Origin: Candidatus Nanoarchaeia archaeon
GTDB lineage: Archaea > Nanobdellota > Nanobdellia > SCGC-AAA011-G17 > JACPNG01
Direction: 5' to 3'
Assembly (NCBI GenBank): GCA_028714375.1
Contig: JAQTMK010000001.1
Location: 52,729 to 116,728, forward strand
Length of the DNA stretch: 64,000 bases
Below the pieces are notes generated by a model that was not told the DNA's origin, ran no database searches, and was given only the letters and a program-made list of their open reading frames with translations. Position numbers and translations under genes: made by a program. Below, in pieces: positions 1 through 8,779 of the stretch (positions are counted from its first letter, which is position 1; each line of letters opens with the position of its first letter).

Positions 1-202
1 TTCTTCTTATATTATTTTTGTCAACCTGTTTAACCAATCCTTCTTTCTCCATATCAAGTAAAAGTCTGAGAATAAACTCATCATCTCTTATAACCTCATT
101 AGCCAAATCTTTAGTGTAGATTGGTTTTAAGTTTAAGTCATAAAGTAAATAGAGTATATCTTGCTTAATCCTCTCAATTTTGTCTTTGGATATTTGAGAC
201 AT
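1..202 (-). CDS. partial small wHTH-like protein (runs off window start)
   Basis: Open frame from ATG at 202 to window edge: MSQISKDKIERIKQDILYLLYDLNLKPIYTKDLANEVIRDDEFILRLLLDMEKEGLVKQVDKN; helical HTH-like pattern. Confidence 0.55.
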   Translation of the reverse strand, partial: MSQISKDKIERIKQDILYLLYDLNLKPIYTKDLANEVIRDDEFILRLLLDMEKEGLVKQVDKNNIRR

Positions 203-311
203 AGTTTCTTCTAAAATCTTTAAATATTTAAATTTTAGCTCTTATTCGGCTACAAGGATATAAAAAATTTAATACAAAAAATACTTAAATAACCATAATT
301 TCCTTTAAAAA

Positions 312-1988
312 ATGTTTGAACAAGAAATTATAAAAATTCTAAAAAAACAAATTAAAAATCTTCCAATAGAGCTGGAAACCCCTAAAAATCCAGAATTTGG
401 AGACTATTCTTTTCCATGTTTCACCGTCGCTAAAACACTTAAGAAAAATCCTGCAGAGGCAGCAAAACAAATAGCAAACAAATTGGAAAAATCAGACCTA
501 ATAGAGAAGATAACTCCGGTTGGACCTTACATAAATTTCTTCATAAAAAAAGAAAAGATAATGGAAAATACATTGACAAAAGTTCTGAAAGAAAAAGAAA
601 ATTATGGAAACCTAAACCAAAAACAGACCATCGTTATTGAATCTCCAGGTCCAAATACAAACAAACCATTGCACCTGGGTCATCTAAGAAATATGGCTCT
701 TGGCCTCTCCCTGGCAAATATATTGAGGAAAGCAGGAAATAAAGTAATCAATGTAGATATAATAAATGATAGGGGAATACATATCTGCCAGTCAATGTTA
801 GCTTATAAAAAATATGGTAAGAATAAAGAACCAAAAGGTAAGTCAGACCATTTTGTGGGTGATTTTTATGTTTTATATAATCAAAAATTAAAGCAGGATT
901 CTTCTCTTGAAACTGAAGCCCAGGACCTTTTACTGAAGTGGGAGCAGAAAGATCCAGAAACAATCAAACTATGGAACAGGATGAACAAGTGGGCCCTGGA
1001 AGGTATGAAACAAACCTACTTAAGATTTGGAATGAAGATTGACAAAGCCTACAAAGAATCAGAACATTACCAGGAGGGAAAATCCTTGGTCCTAGAAGGT
1101 TTAAGCAAAGGTATATTCAAGAAAAACAAAGAGGGGTCTGTCATAATAGATCTTTCTGATGATAACCTTGGGGAAAAAGTTCTTCTTAGAAGCGATGGAA
1201 CTTCCATCTACATAACCCAGGATTTGTATCTTGCAAAAAAACGTTATAATGATTTTAAGATGGATAAGATGATTTATGTCGTTGCTTCAGAGCAAGAATA
1301 CCATTTCAAGGTCTTGTTTAAGTTAATAAAACTCTTAGGATTTAAGTTTGCAGATAATCTTTACCATCTTGCCTATGGAATGGTCCATCTTCCAGAAGGA
1401 AAAATGAAGTCAAGAGAGGGGAAAATCGTCGACGCTGATAATATCCTGGACGAGATCCACGAACTTGCCAAGAAAGAACTTCTGAAAAGAAACTCAAAAA
1501 TGGATAAGAAAGAGCTTGAAACAAAAGCAGAAGCAATTGGACTGGGTTCAGTTAAGTTTTTTATTCTTAAATATGATCCCTTGAAGGACTTTGTTTATGA
1601 TCCAAACAAGTCAATTTCATTTGAAGGTGAAACCGGACCTTATATTCAGTATACCTATGCAAGGCTTAAGAGTATACTAAGAAAGGAGAAACCAAAAGGA
1701 AAAATAGACTATGAACTTCTTAATGAAGAGCTGGAGAAGGAGATTGTTAAGGATCTTGCCAGTTACCCAGATTTAATTGAAAAGGCAGCAAAGGAATATA
1801 AACCCTCTCTGATAACATCCTATTTGACAGATCTTAGCCAAAAACTTAATTCTTATTATGTAAAATATCCAGTACTTAAAGAGAATCAGGATGTTAAAAC
1901 AGCGAGGATGAACTTAATCCTGGCTTCATCCTATGTGCTTAAATCAGGCCTTAATCTTCTGGGAATTGAGAGTTTGGAAGTAATGTAA
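312..1988 (+). CDS. argS: arginyl-tRNA synthetase
   Basis: 558 aa; class I motif ESPGPNTNKPLHLGHLRN, N-terminal Add1-like domain, C-terminal DALR-like region. Confidence 0.96.
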   Translation: MFEQEIIKILKKQIKNLPIELETPKNPEFGDYSFPCFTVAKTLKKNPAEAAKQIANKLEKSDLIEKITPVGPYINFFIKKEKIMENTLTKVLKEKENYGNLNQKQTIVIESPGPNTNKPLHLGHLRNMALGLSLANILRKAGNKVINVDIINDRGIHICQSMLAYKKYGKNKEPKGKSDHFVGDFYVLYNQKLKQDSSLETEAQDLLLKWEQKDPETIKLWNRMNKWALEGMKQTYLRFGMKIDKAYKESEHYQEGKSLVLEGLSKGIFKKNKEGSVIIDLSDDNLGEKVLLRSDGTSIYITQDLYLAKKRYNDFKMDKMIYVVASEQEYHFKVLFKLIKLLGFKFADNLYHLAYGMVHLPEGKMKSREGKIVDADNILDEIHELAKKELLKRNSKMDKKELETKAEAIGLGSVKFFILKYDPLKDFVYDPNKSISFEGETGPYIQYTYARLKSILRKEKPKGKIDYELLNEELEKEIVKDLASYPDLIEKAAKEYKPSLITSYLTDLSQKLNSYYVKYPVLKENQDVKTARMNLILASSYVLKSGLNLLGIESLEVM

Positions 1989-2032
1989 ATTATCACCAAA
2001 ATCTTTAAATAAGTTCTATTTTTAATAACACC

Positions 2033-2461
2033 ATGGCAATCGTAGGATTTAATTTTGACAAGATGTTGGTGGAAAAAACAAACCAGATTGAGGGATCAGT
2101 TAAAGTAACCAACAACGTGCAGATCACCGACGTAAAAGAACATAAGCTTCCCGGATCAGACATTAAACAGGGGATAATTAAATTTAATTTTGAGTTTATT
2201 ACTGAATATACCAACGTCGGGAAGATAGAGTTGTTGGGACACCTTCTTTACACAGAGTCTCCAGAAAAGTTAAAACAGATACTGGACACTTGGAAGAAAA
2301 AGAAGGATATGGATAAAGTTTTGATGGCTTACCTTATCAATGCAGTATTGGTTAAGGGAAATATTAAAGCTTTACAGCTATCCCAGGATGCAAATCTGCC
2401 ACCACACATAAGATTACCGACGGTAACTCCAAAAGTCAATGCAAAGAATTATATTGGCTGA
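2033..2461 (+). CDS. conserved hypothetical protein
   Basis: 142 aa ORF with TATA-like sequence (tttaaataag) upstream; fold possibly SecB-like but not demonstrated. Confidence 0.7.
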   Translation: MAIVGFNFDKMLVEKTNQIEGSVKVTNNVQITDVKEHKLPGSDIKQGIIKFNFEFITEYTNVGKIELLGHLLYTESPEKLKQILDTWKKKKDMDKVLMAYLINAVLVKGNIKALQLSQDANLPPHIRLPTVTPKVNAKNYIG

Positions 2462-2567
2462 TTTTCTTATTTTTTTGATGAATCACTCACTCAAACTAAA
2501 ATGAATCACAAATGAAGCACATAAATCTATATAAATTTCTAAACCTTACCTAATTGGGTAGGTTAAA

Positions 2568-3185
2568 ATGGCTGAAAATAACTCCGATTTTGTGGAAAAT
2601 GTTAAAATGTCCTTTAAAATGGCTAAAGAAGACATTTCTGCTTTAGAAATAGAAATAAATAAGCTAAAACAAATAATTTCTGAACAAAATAACAAAATAA
2701 TTGAATTAATGAAAAAGATAGAAGAATCGCGCATTAGAGCAGATTTAGAGGGTTTTTCAGGGTCTTCCAAAAGTGGTTCCATCGGAAATAAAGGGGTTGA
2801 ATCACTCACTCACTCACTCACTCACTCGGAAAATATTCCAAAAACGAGCTTCTTAGCCTTCAACAGCGAGGTAAATAAAATTTTCACAAATTTTACCCAA
2901 CAGGAGTTCAAAGTATTCCTAACCATCTACCAAATTGAAGAAGAGAAGAAGCAGGTATCTTATCTCGACGTTGCCAACCACCTGGGAATGTCAGATTCAG
3001 GTGTAAGATCTTATATCTCGAGGCTGATATCTAAAGGGGCCCCAATAATAAAGACCAAAATCAACACTAAACTCTCACTTTTGCATATTTTGCCAGAATT
3101 TAGGCAGTTAAACCTCAAAAACAAACTTTTAGACCTTTATTATCACAGAGACCCACTCCAGAAAAGGCTATCAGATCACCTATGA
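2568..3185 (+). CDS. coiled-coil + winged-helix DNA-binding protein with SLTHSLTH repeat linker
   Basis: 205 aa; N-terminal coiled coil, C-terminal wHTH (VSYLDVANHLGMSDSGVRSYISRLISKGAPI). Confidence 0.8.
   Translation: MAENNSDFVENVKMSFKMAKEDISALEIEINKLKQIISEQNNKIIELMKKIEESRIRADLEGFSGSSKSGSIGNKGVESLTHSLTHSENIPKTSFLAFNSEVNKIFTNFTQQEFKVFLTIYQIEEEKKQVSYLDVANHLGMSDSGVRSYISRLISKGAPIIKTKINTKLSLLHILPEFRQLNLKNKLLDLYYHRDPLQKRLSDHL
2802..2827 (+). repeat. tetranucleotide tandem repeat (TCAC)6.5 inside CDS
   Basis: tcactcactcactcactcactcactc read directly. Confidence 0.97.
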
Positions 3186-3189
3186 ACTC

Positions 3190-3810
3190 TCACTTTCTGA
3201 TTTTTATAGTCTTTTTTTGAAGATTTACGCCCTTTAAAACCTCATTTTTCTTCTTTTCAGGTATATAGAACTGTTTTTTACCATCAGATTGTACTATTTC
3301 CTCTATTAAACCCTCAGTTTTCTGTTTTATGTTATTAATCTGACCCCTAATCGTTGATTTATCCTTACCAAGCAAGCTTTCTAGATCATCATAACTAAGT
3401 CTCATTTCTGTATTTAACAGGGTCCAAAGCACCAATCTCTCCATCATGGTAAGGTGTTTCAAGAAATCAGCTGTTTGGACAGCTGTTTGGACACCCTCAA
3501 ACGGCTGTTTGGACACGTGTTTGTTTGTGTTTGTTTGGACAACCCCCCCTGTTTGGACAGCTGTTTGGACACGTGTTTGTTTTTCAAACAGCGAAGCTAG
3601 CTTCTCATCTATATTATCAAGCCTAGAATAGATCTCCAAAAATTCTTTTTCGTGTTTTCCATGCTTCTGATGGAAGTGATTTATCCAAGTTGATATTTTA
3701 TCCATATCAGTTTTTACTTTAGAAAATGATTCTTTAACATTAGAATGAACATCATCGATTCTCTCGTGAATCTTTTCCTCTCTTTTTCTACTCAAAAAAC
3801 CAAACACCAT
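3190..3810 (-). CDS. coiled-coil + winged-helix DNA-binding protein with VQTAVQT repeat linker
   Basis: 206 aa; coiled coil, Q/T repeat linker, C-terminal HTH (LSYDDLESLLGKDKSTIRGQINNIKQ). Confidence 0.8.
   Translation of the reverse strand: MVFGFLSRKREEKIHERIDDVHSNVKESFSKVKTDMDKISTWINHFHQKHGKHEKEFLEIYSRLDNIDEKLASLFEKQTRVQTAVQTGGVVQTNTNKHVSKQPFEGVQTAVQTADFLKHLTMMERLVLWTLLNTEMRLSYDDLESLLGKDKSTIRGQINNIKQKTEGLIEEIVQSDGKKQFYIPEKKKNEVLKGVNLQKKTIKIRK
3472..3571. repeat. six copies of TGTTTGGACA within CDS
   Basis: TGTTTGGACA at about 3472, 3484, 3506, 3532, 3550, 3562; two pairs spaced 12 bp. Confidence 0.9.
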
Positions 3811-3851
3811 CTTTAATTATAAAAAACTCCTTATTTAAATAATTTTTCTAT

Positions 3852-4661
3852 TTAATCAAGCGGACTTTTGATCTTTTTGATCTGTTCTCTTGAAACATGA
3901 GTATAAATTTGAGTAGTACTTAGCTGAGAATGCCCCAATAATTCCTGGATAAGTCTAATATCAGTTCCATTCTCCAATAAATGAGTTGCAAAACTATGTC
4001 TTAAAACATGCGGGGTAACCTTCTTTTTTATCCCTGCCCTGCTAGCAGCACTCTGAATTATTTTCTGAACATTTCTCGTCGTTAAATTGTTGTTTTCATG
4101 GCCTGGGAAAAGATATTCTGCACTGTCCCCCAACCCTTTTATATGCCCTTCAAGGCTACCCAAAACTTTTTGAGATATAATTGTAATCCTATCTTTATTT
4201 CCTTTTCCAGATTTAACTCTCAAAGTTTTATCACCAAAATTAATATCACTTATCTTTAATCTTACTAACTCAGAAACTCTTAAACCCGTGCTGTAAAGTA
4301 ATTCCATGATTAATTTAGTTTTAGAAGATCCAGCATTTTCAATCAATAAAAGGATTTCATCTTTGCTTAAAACTTCCGGGTTTGATTTAGGTATCTTAGG
4401 AGTCTTCAGATTTACAATATTTTTCTTTAGAATTTCATCATAAAAAAATTTTAAAGCACTCTTCTTCAAAGAAACACTCCTGGATTTTAAGTTTAAATCA
4501 GAAATCAAATAGCTCATATAGTTTCTGATGTCGTCTTCATTGATATTTTCAGGCTCTTTTTTTGTATAATCTAAGAACAAACGGTTGTGACGCATGTATG
4601 AACTGACAGTTTCCTTAGAAAATCCTCTTAGTTTTAATTCAGTTTCCAGCTTTTTTAACAA
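3852..4661 (-). CDS. xerA: Xer-family tyrosine recombinase
   Basis: 269 aa; N-terminal SAM-like domain, catalytic motifs STGLRVSELVRL, TPHVLRHSFATHLL, LLGHSQLSTTQIYTH. Confidence 0.94.
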   Translation of the reverse strand: MLKKLETELKLRGFSKETVSSYMRHNRLFLDYTKKEPENINEDDIRNYMSYLISDLNLKSRSVSLKKSALKFFYDEILKKNIVNLKTPKIPKSNPEVLSKDEILLLIENAGSSKTKLIMELLYSTGLRVSELVRLKISDINFGDKTLRVKSGKGNKDRITIISQKVLGSLEGHIKGLGDSAEYLFPGHENNNLTTRNVQKIIQSAASRAGIKKKVTPHVLRHSFATHLLENGTDIRLIQELLGHSQLSTTQIYTHVSREQIKKIKSPLD

Positions 4662-4669
4662 ATTATCAC

Positions 4670-5197
4670 CTATTCCTTTTTAAGATATTTATATTCATTT
4701 ATTAGTCCAGCTTTTCCAGCCAAATAAGCCAAACTAAATCCCTCTCCGGCATTCTCCCCACCCAATATATTAATCATTTTTTCCAAATTTTCCTTTCCAA
4801 AGTATTTTTGAAAATCTCTATCCATATTAAATGAAGAATCTTTTTTCACCCCAAGAAGTTTTAACATATTTCTCTTATCCCTATTATCTAATTTAGTAAA
4901 TGAATCATAAAAGTTAGGGTAGATATGTTTATTCTGCAAAAGAAATAAAAAGTTTTCCCGGGCATATTTAAAATTGAGTCTAGCCTGTTCCCTTATGGAA
5001 GGCATCCTAATTCCAATATCATCATAATTAATTGCTTCATCAGGGTCCACAATATTAAACCACCTTTTATCCCTATATTCTAAGATTGGATTAGGAATAA
5101 ATTCTAAGCTTTGACTAAATGTTTTAGGTTCTGAAGAATCCCCTAATCTTCCCTCGTAATCATCTATACTAATTGTTGTATTAGGCAAACCAACCAT
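4670..5197 (-). CDS. hypothetical protein
   Basis: 175 aa ORF immediately upstream of xer on the same strand. Confidence 0.6.
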   Translation of the reverse strand: MVGLPNTTISIDDYEGRLGDSSEPKTFSQSLEFIPNPILEYRDKRWFNIVDPDEAINYDDIGIRMPSIREQARLNFKYARENFLFLLQNKHIYPNFYDSFTKLDNRDKRNMLKLLGVKKDSSFNMDRDFQKYFGKENLEKMINILGGENAGEGFSLAYLAGKAGLINEYKYLKKE

Positions 5198-5300
5198 AAC
5201 TATATTTAAAATTTCTAATATTTAAACTTTCGCTTAATTATTTAAATTTGAGGTTATCCCGTAATTTTTAATTAGTTTACATATATATACTATTAATATA

Positions 5301-5327
5301 AAAAAGAACCCTTCCGAAGAAGGGTTT
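5301..5327 (-). terminator. intrinsic terminator-like hairpin with UUCG loop and U-run
   Basis: minus strand AACCCTTC-TTCG-GAAGGGTT followed by cTTTTTT, downstream of the 5341-5787 ORF. Confidence 0.8.
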
Positions 5328-5340
5328 AATTAAAAACTCC

Positions 5341-5787
5341 CTAGTAAAGGTCTGATTCGTGAGGATGTTCTTTTTTATAATGTTCCACCCATGCATCCAT
5401 AAGGTGCTCCTCCTGTCTAGATAGTCGTCCTCTAAATTCATTCCTACGTCTCAAGACCGACCACTCTGGCATCACCCTCTCAAATCTAACAAATAACTCT
5501 ACACCTACATTGCAAGAACTTCCTCTGCCACCCTTGTTTGAAAAGTAGTCAAGCACCTTCAAAAGCCTTTTTTCTGTACAGTAGATAAGAGTTTCTGTAT
5601 CTAAATAAAGAATACCCGGAGAGGCATCTGGGAATCTAAGACCGCTAGAGATTAACAGATTCTTTAACCCCACATCTCTTCTTATCCGCATTACAATATT
5701 ACATAAAGAAGAAAGATCTGACTCTTGGATCTTGCTTTTTCCAATGGGAATTAAAAACAACCAAACCCTAAATATTTTTTTAAACAT
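5341..5787 (-). CDS. hypothetical protein with strong Shine-Dalgarno
   Basis: 148 aa; AAAGGAG 7 nt upstream of ATG. Confidence 0.65.
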   Translation of the reverse strand: MFKKIFRVWLFLIPIGKSKIQESDLSSLCNIVMRIRRDVGLKNLLISSGLRFPDASPGILYLDTETLIYCTEKRLLKVLDYFSNKGGRGSSCNVGVELFVRFERVMPEWSVLRRRNEFRGRLSRQEEHLMDAWVEHYKKEHPHESDLY

Positions 5788-5803
5788 TTCAATCTCCTTT
5801 TCT

Positions 5804-5864
5804 ACGGTTTTTCCAAGTCTTCCAGAAATAAGAAGAGAGTTTTATCTAAGACTTAGAAAACCGT
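5804..5864 (-). promoter_or_regulatory. long hairpin in the 5' leader of the 5341-5787 gene
   Basis: ACGGTTTTTCCAAGTCTT ... AAGACTTAGAAAACCGT inverted repeat between a TATA-like sequence (about 5906-5916) and the SD. Confidence 0.6.
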
Positions 5865-6059
5865 TATTTTTGTTTAAATTGGATAAAGATTTTACAACCA
5901 GGACATTTATATAGGTTTTGGGTGGCCAAGAGCCCCTTTTTGCCTAAAATAAAGCATTTTTAATGAAAGATTCCCTTAATGTGTAATCTCTCCATTATCC
6001 CGTAATCTTTTTACTTTTTTTAACAAACATTTTTTAAAAACCCTTATACTTTAGAAATT

Positions 6060-6440
6060 ATGACAAAAGTTGTTGCAAGGGGAGATGTTTATTTGGAGAT
6101 TTACAAACATTCCCCAGAGGAGGAGATTTGGGGAAACCTAACCAATGTAATCCTTTCTACTCCCCCTTTCAAGGATTTTCCACAAGGGCGAGGAAAGATT
6201 TTATTTAAGATCCTATTTGATGATAGTTATGATTATGATGCTTTTATAAAACAATTTCAAGGATCTAAATTAATGTCCAACAATCTTGGAGCATACATCG
6301 AAGGAAATTATTATAGGGGATTCCTGGATGTAGAAAATATCTTTTTTTATGATAATCCCCAAAAGGATTTAGTATCTAGAGTAAATTTCCCGTCACCAAA
6401 TAAATACCCTCCAAAACCTTACCTAAACCTAAAGAAATAA
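6060..6440 (+). CDS. hypothetical protein
   Basis: 126 aa ORF. Confidence 0.6.
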   Translation: MTKVVARGDVYLEIYKHSPEEEIWGNLTNVILSTPPFKDFPQGRGKILFKILFDDSYDYDAFIKQFQGSKLMSNNLGAYIEGNYYRGFLDVENIFFYDNPQKDLVSRVNFPSPNKYPPKPYLNLKK

Positions 6441-6534
6441 AGGTTCAGATAATAAGCATTACACGAACGTTTTGGTTAGAATTGGGTAATTTTTAGCTAA
6501 AAAGGCTGGATTTTTGATGGTTTTTTGGGTTAGT

Positions 6535-7290
6535 TTAAATATAATAGGTCAAGAACCGAGATACACTTAAAATAAGACATATTAAAGTTATTAAAGCGAA
6601 TAAGATTATTAAAAATAATTTGTGTTTTTTTGATTTAATCCCCCTCAACCTTTGGAATATCTCATAGATCCCAATCGGAATCCCAATTATAGCAAAAAAG
6701 ACTAAAAAGGGAAGAAATATTAATAATATTTGATTAACTTCCCTATCTTTGATAGAACTTGGACCATTAATGTGGATTGTTTGAGATTGTTGGGTTGTAC
6801 CCCAACTTTCATTAAAAGAGTAAGTAAAATCAATACTTAATTGATAATCCCCTTCCTCTGCATCGGGAGGGGCATAAATGAGATATCTTAATGGAGAATC
6901 GCTTTCATGCTCTTCTACTTCTAACCCCCAATTTGCGATCGAGCATTCATTGCAATCTGGGTTTATATTGGACGGAGACAATAAAATCTTTATTTCGTCA
7001 TCTGTAAATTTATGATAAAGAGATTTAGTTCCAGATAGATTATATACCTCTCTTCCTAAGAAAGTAGATTTTTTAATGAGTAATGGTCCCTCTATAATTA
7101 TTGATATTTTTGCTTTTTCAAACTCTCCGCCCCCTGGAAGATAAACAAAAAGTCTAGTTTCTTGCCCAGGATCTATGTTACTATCTTCAGCGATTATAAG
7201 AATATTATAATTAGTAGAAGCTTGGGATATCCCTGCAAATATAAATATTATGAAAATGGAAAAGCTCCAAAATTTTTCTCCTTTAAACAT
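6535..7290 (-). CDS. secreted/membrane protein with N-terminal signal and C-terminal TM segments
   Basis: 251 aa; signal-like N-terminus, beta-rich ectodomain, two C-terminal hydrophobic helices. Confidence 0.7.
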   Translation of the reverse strand: MFKGEKFWSFSIFIIFIFAGISQASTNYNILIIAEDSNIDPGQETRLFVYLPGGGEFEKAKISIIIEGPLLIKKSTFLGREVYNLSGTKSLYHKFTDDEIKILLSPSNINPDCNECSIANWGLEVEEHESDSPLRYLIYAPPDAEEGDYQLSIDFTYSFNESWGTTQQSQTIHINGPSSIKDREVNQILLIFLPFLVFFAIIGIPIGIYEIFQRLRGIKSKKHKLFLIILFALITLICLILSVSRFLTYYI

Positions 7291-7390
7291 AAGAGTCTAC
7301 AGTTTTATAATTTTAAATATCTTTCGCATAATCCCTCTTATCTGAACCTTTTCTCCGAATAGAAACCTTTATATATTAATGCCGTATTAA

Positions 7391-7408
7391 TACCATCTTA
7401 ATATGGTA
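7391..7408. promoter_or_regulatory. palindromic operator candidate at TA-module start
   Basis: TACCAT-CTTAAT-ATGGTA overlapping ATG at 7403. Confidence 0.5.
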
Positions 7409-7645
7409 CAAGCATTCGTAAATCTTTCGGAAAATGCAAACAAAGTCTTAAATATTCTAAAAGCCAAACACGCACTAAAAGACAAATCTGAGGCAATAAA
7501 TATGATGGCTAAAGAATACCAAGAATTAATTCTGGAACCCGAATTAAGGCCTGAATATGTTGAAAAACTTATTCAGATAAAAAAACAAAAAGGAATCAAA
7601 TTCAAAAGTGTTGCAGAATTAAGAAAACACCTTGAAAATGCGTGA
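7403..7645 (+). CDS. antitoxin-like protein (DUF2683-like)
   Basis: 80 aa; overlaps downstream RelE-like ORF; FVNLSENANKVLNILKAKHALKDKSEAINMMAKEY. Confidence 0.7.
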   Translation: MVQAFVNLSENANKVLNILKAKHALKDKSEAINMMAKEYQELILEPELRPEYVEKLIQIKKQKGIKFKSVAELRKHLENA

Positions 7646-7904
7646 ATTTGAAATTAAGCCAGAGCTTGATGATAGATTAAAGAAATTAAGAAAGAAGAAT
7701 AAACCTCTGTATGAAGCTATCATGAAAAAGATTACGGAGATTTTAGAAAGTTCTGATATTGAACATTATAAAAATCTCAGGTATGATATGAAAGACTCAA
7801 AAAGAGTCCATATCGGACATTTTGTTTTAGTATTTAGTTATGACCCATCTAAAGATTTTGTTTATTTTGAGGATTTTGATCATCACGATAAGATCTATAA
7901 CTAA
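7638..7904 (+). CDS. RelE/YafQ-family toxin-like protein
   Basis: KPELDDRLKKLRKKNKPLYEAIMKKI...YKNLRYDMKDSKRVHIGHFVLVFSYD...VYFEDFDHHDKIY; start overlaps antitoxin. Confidence 0.8.
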   Translation: MREFEIKPELDDRLKKLRKKNKPLYEAIMKKITEILESSDIEHYKNLRYDMKDSKRVHIGHFVLVFSYDPSKDFVYFEDFDHHDKIYN

Positions 7905-8201
7905 TTACCGTCTTCCAGCTCTTTTAATCAAACTTCCAACTACCATCAGAAGTATAAAAATAATCAATCCAGCCCACCATCCCCAGATACTAAGGAATGT
8001 TAATACCAGGGCTACAAAGCTTAAGATCTGCAAGATTCTACCGATTGTAACAAGCAAAATATTCTCTTTTTTGGCAATAGGAACATACTCAGGCATCTTA
8101 ACAGGCTCGGTTTTAGGCCTGTGTTTTACTACATGTCTAACAGGTTTTTTAACAACTTTCCTTGTTGTTTTTCTTTTTGTTGTTTTCTTTTTTGCAGCCA
8201 T
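7905..8201 (-). CDS. small membrane protein with Lys/Arg-rich N-terminus
   Basis: 98 aa; KKKTTKRKTTRKVVKK then two hydrophobic segments. Confidence 0.6.
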   Translation of the reverse strand: MAAKKKTTKRKTTRKVVKKPVRHVVKHRPKTEPVKMPEYVPIAKKENILLVTIGRILQILSFVALVLTFLSIWGWWAGLIIFILLMVVGSLIKRAGRR

Positions 8202-8276
8202 TTTAAGCCTCCTGGATAAAAAATATTTACTCCTTTATTTATCTTTCTAAGTTTAAAACTTTTAAGCAAAGCCTAA

Positions 8277-8582
8277 TTATTTTATCTTTGATTTTAATCC
8301 TTTAAATAAGTTTCCAAAGGTTTTATAGCATAAATTCAGCTCATTTTTTCCTTTTTTTGTTAGTGAGTATATCTTTTTTCTTCCCTTTTGTTTGAGGATT
8401 ATCAGCTTGTTTTCCCTCAGAACCTTAAGTGCGGGGTATATTGTTCCTGGCGTTAGTTTATTCCCTTTCCTCTTCCCTATCAGATCTGCCAGTTCGTCTC
8501 CGCAGAGCTTGTTTTGGCTGATTTCGTGGAGAATAAGGAAACTCAAAAGACCGTTCATATCAATTATTTTCTGGTTTTTCAT
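8277..8582 (-). CDS. PadR-family transcriptional regulator
   Basis: 101 aa; LSFLILHEISQNKLCGDELADLIGKRKGNKLTPGTIYPALKVLRENKLI. Confidence 0.9.
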   Translation of the reverse strand: MKNQKIIDMNGLLSFLILHEISQNKLCGDELADLIGKRKGNKLTPGTIYPALKVLRENKLIILKQKGRKKIYSLTKKGKNELNLCYKTFGNLFKGLKSKIK

Positions 8583-8614
8583 GCTGTTATAAAATACTTA
8601 AAATATATAAATCT

Positions 8615-8691
8615 ATCGGTTATACTATATATTGGATATAAGATTATTGGTTAAACAATAGATTGGTTTACCAATATATTGGACAAACAAT
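8615..8691. promoter_or_regulatory. array of five 14-bp imperfect palindromes with about 16-bp period upstream of padR TATA box
   Basis: ATCGGTTATACTAT(8615) ATTGGATATAAGAT(8631) ATTGGTTAAACAAT(8646) ATTGGTTTACCAAT(8662) ATTGGACAAACAAT(8678). Confidence 0.75.
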
Positions 8692-8779
8692 AGATATAAA
8701 AAAGTTAAAATAGAAATTTCAATCAAAGCTTAAAACTTTTAGGCGGATAGTTTTAGTTACATATATATACTAATAACCT

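Noticed and set aside
3472-3571. CRISPR array suspicion for the TGTTTGGACA repeats
   Set aside because: 10-bp units with 2-16 bp spacing inside a coding frame, no 25-40 bp repeats or unique spacers, no cas genes nearby
3852-4661. Calling a defined dif/att site or element boundaries for the Xer gene
   Set aside because: No convincing 28-bp dyad or tRNA-derived direct repeat found by eye; would need computation
7840-8250. 136-aa plus-strand ORF
   Set aside because: Antisense to the basic membrane protein gene 7905-8201 and overlaps the toxin end; composition not protein-like
8615-8691. CRISPR-like reading of the 16-bp-period array
   Set aside because: Units are 14 bp with 1-2 bp gaps and sit at a promoter; fits an operator array
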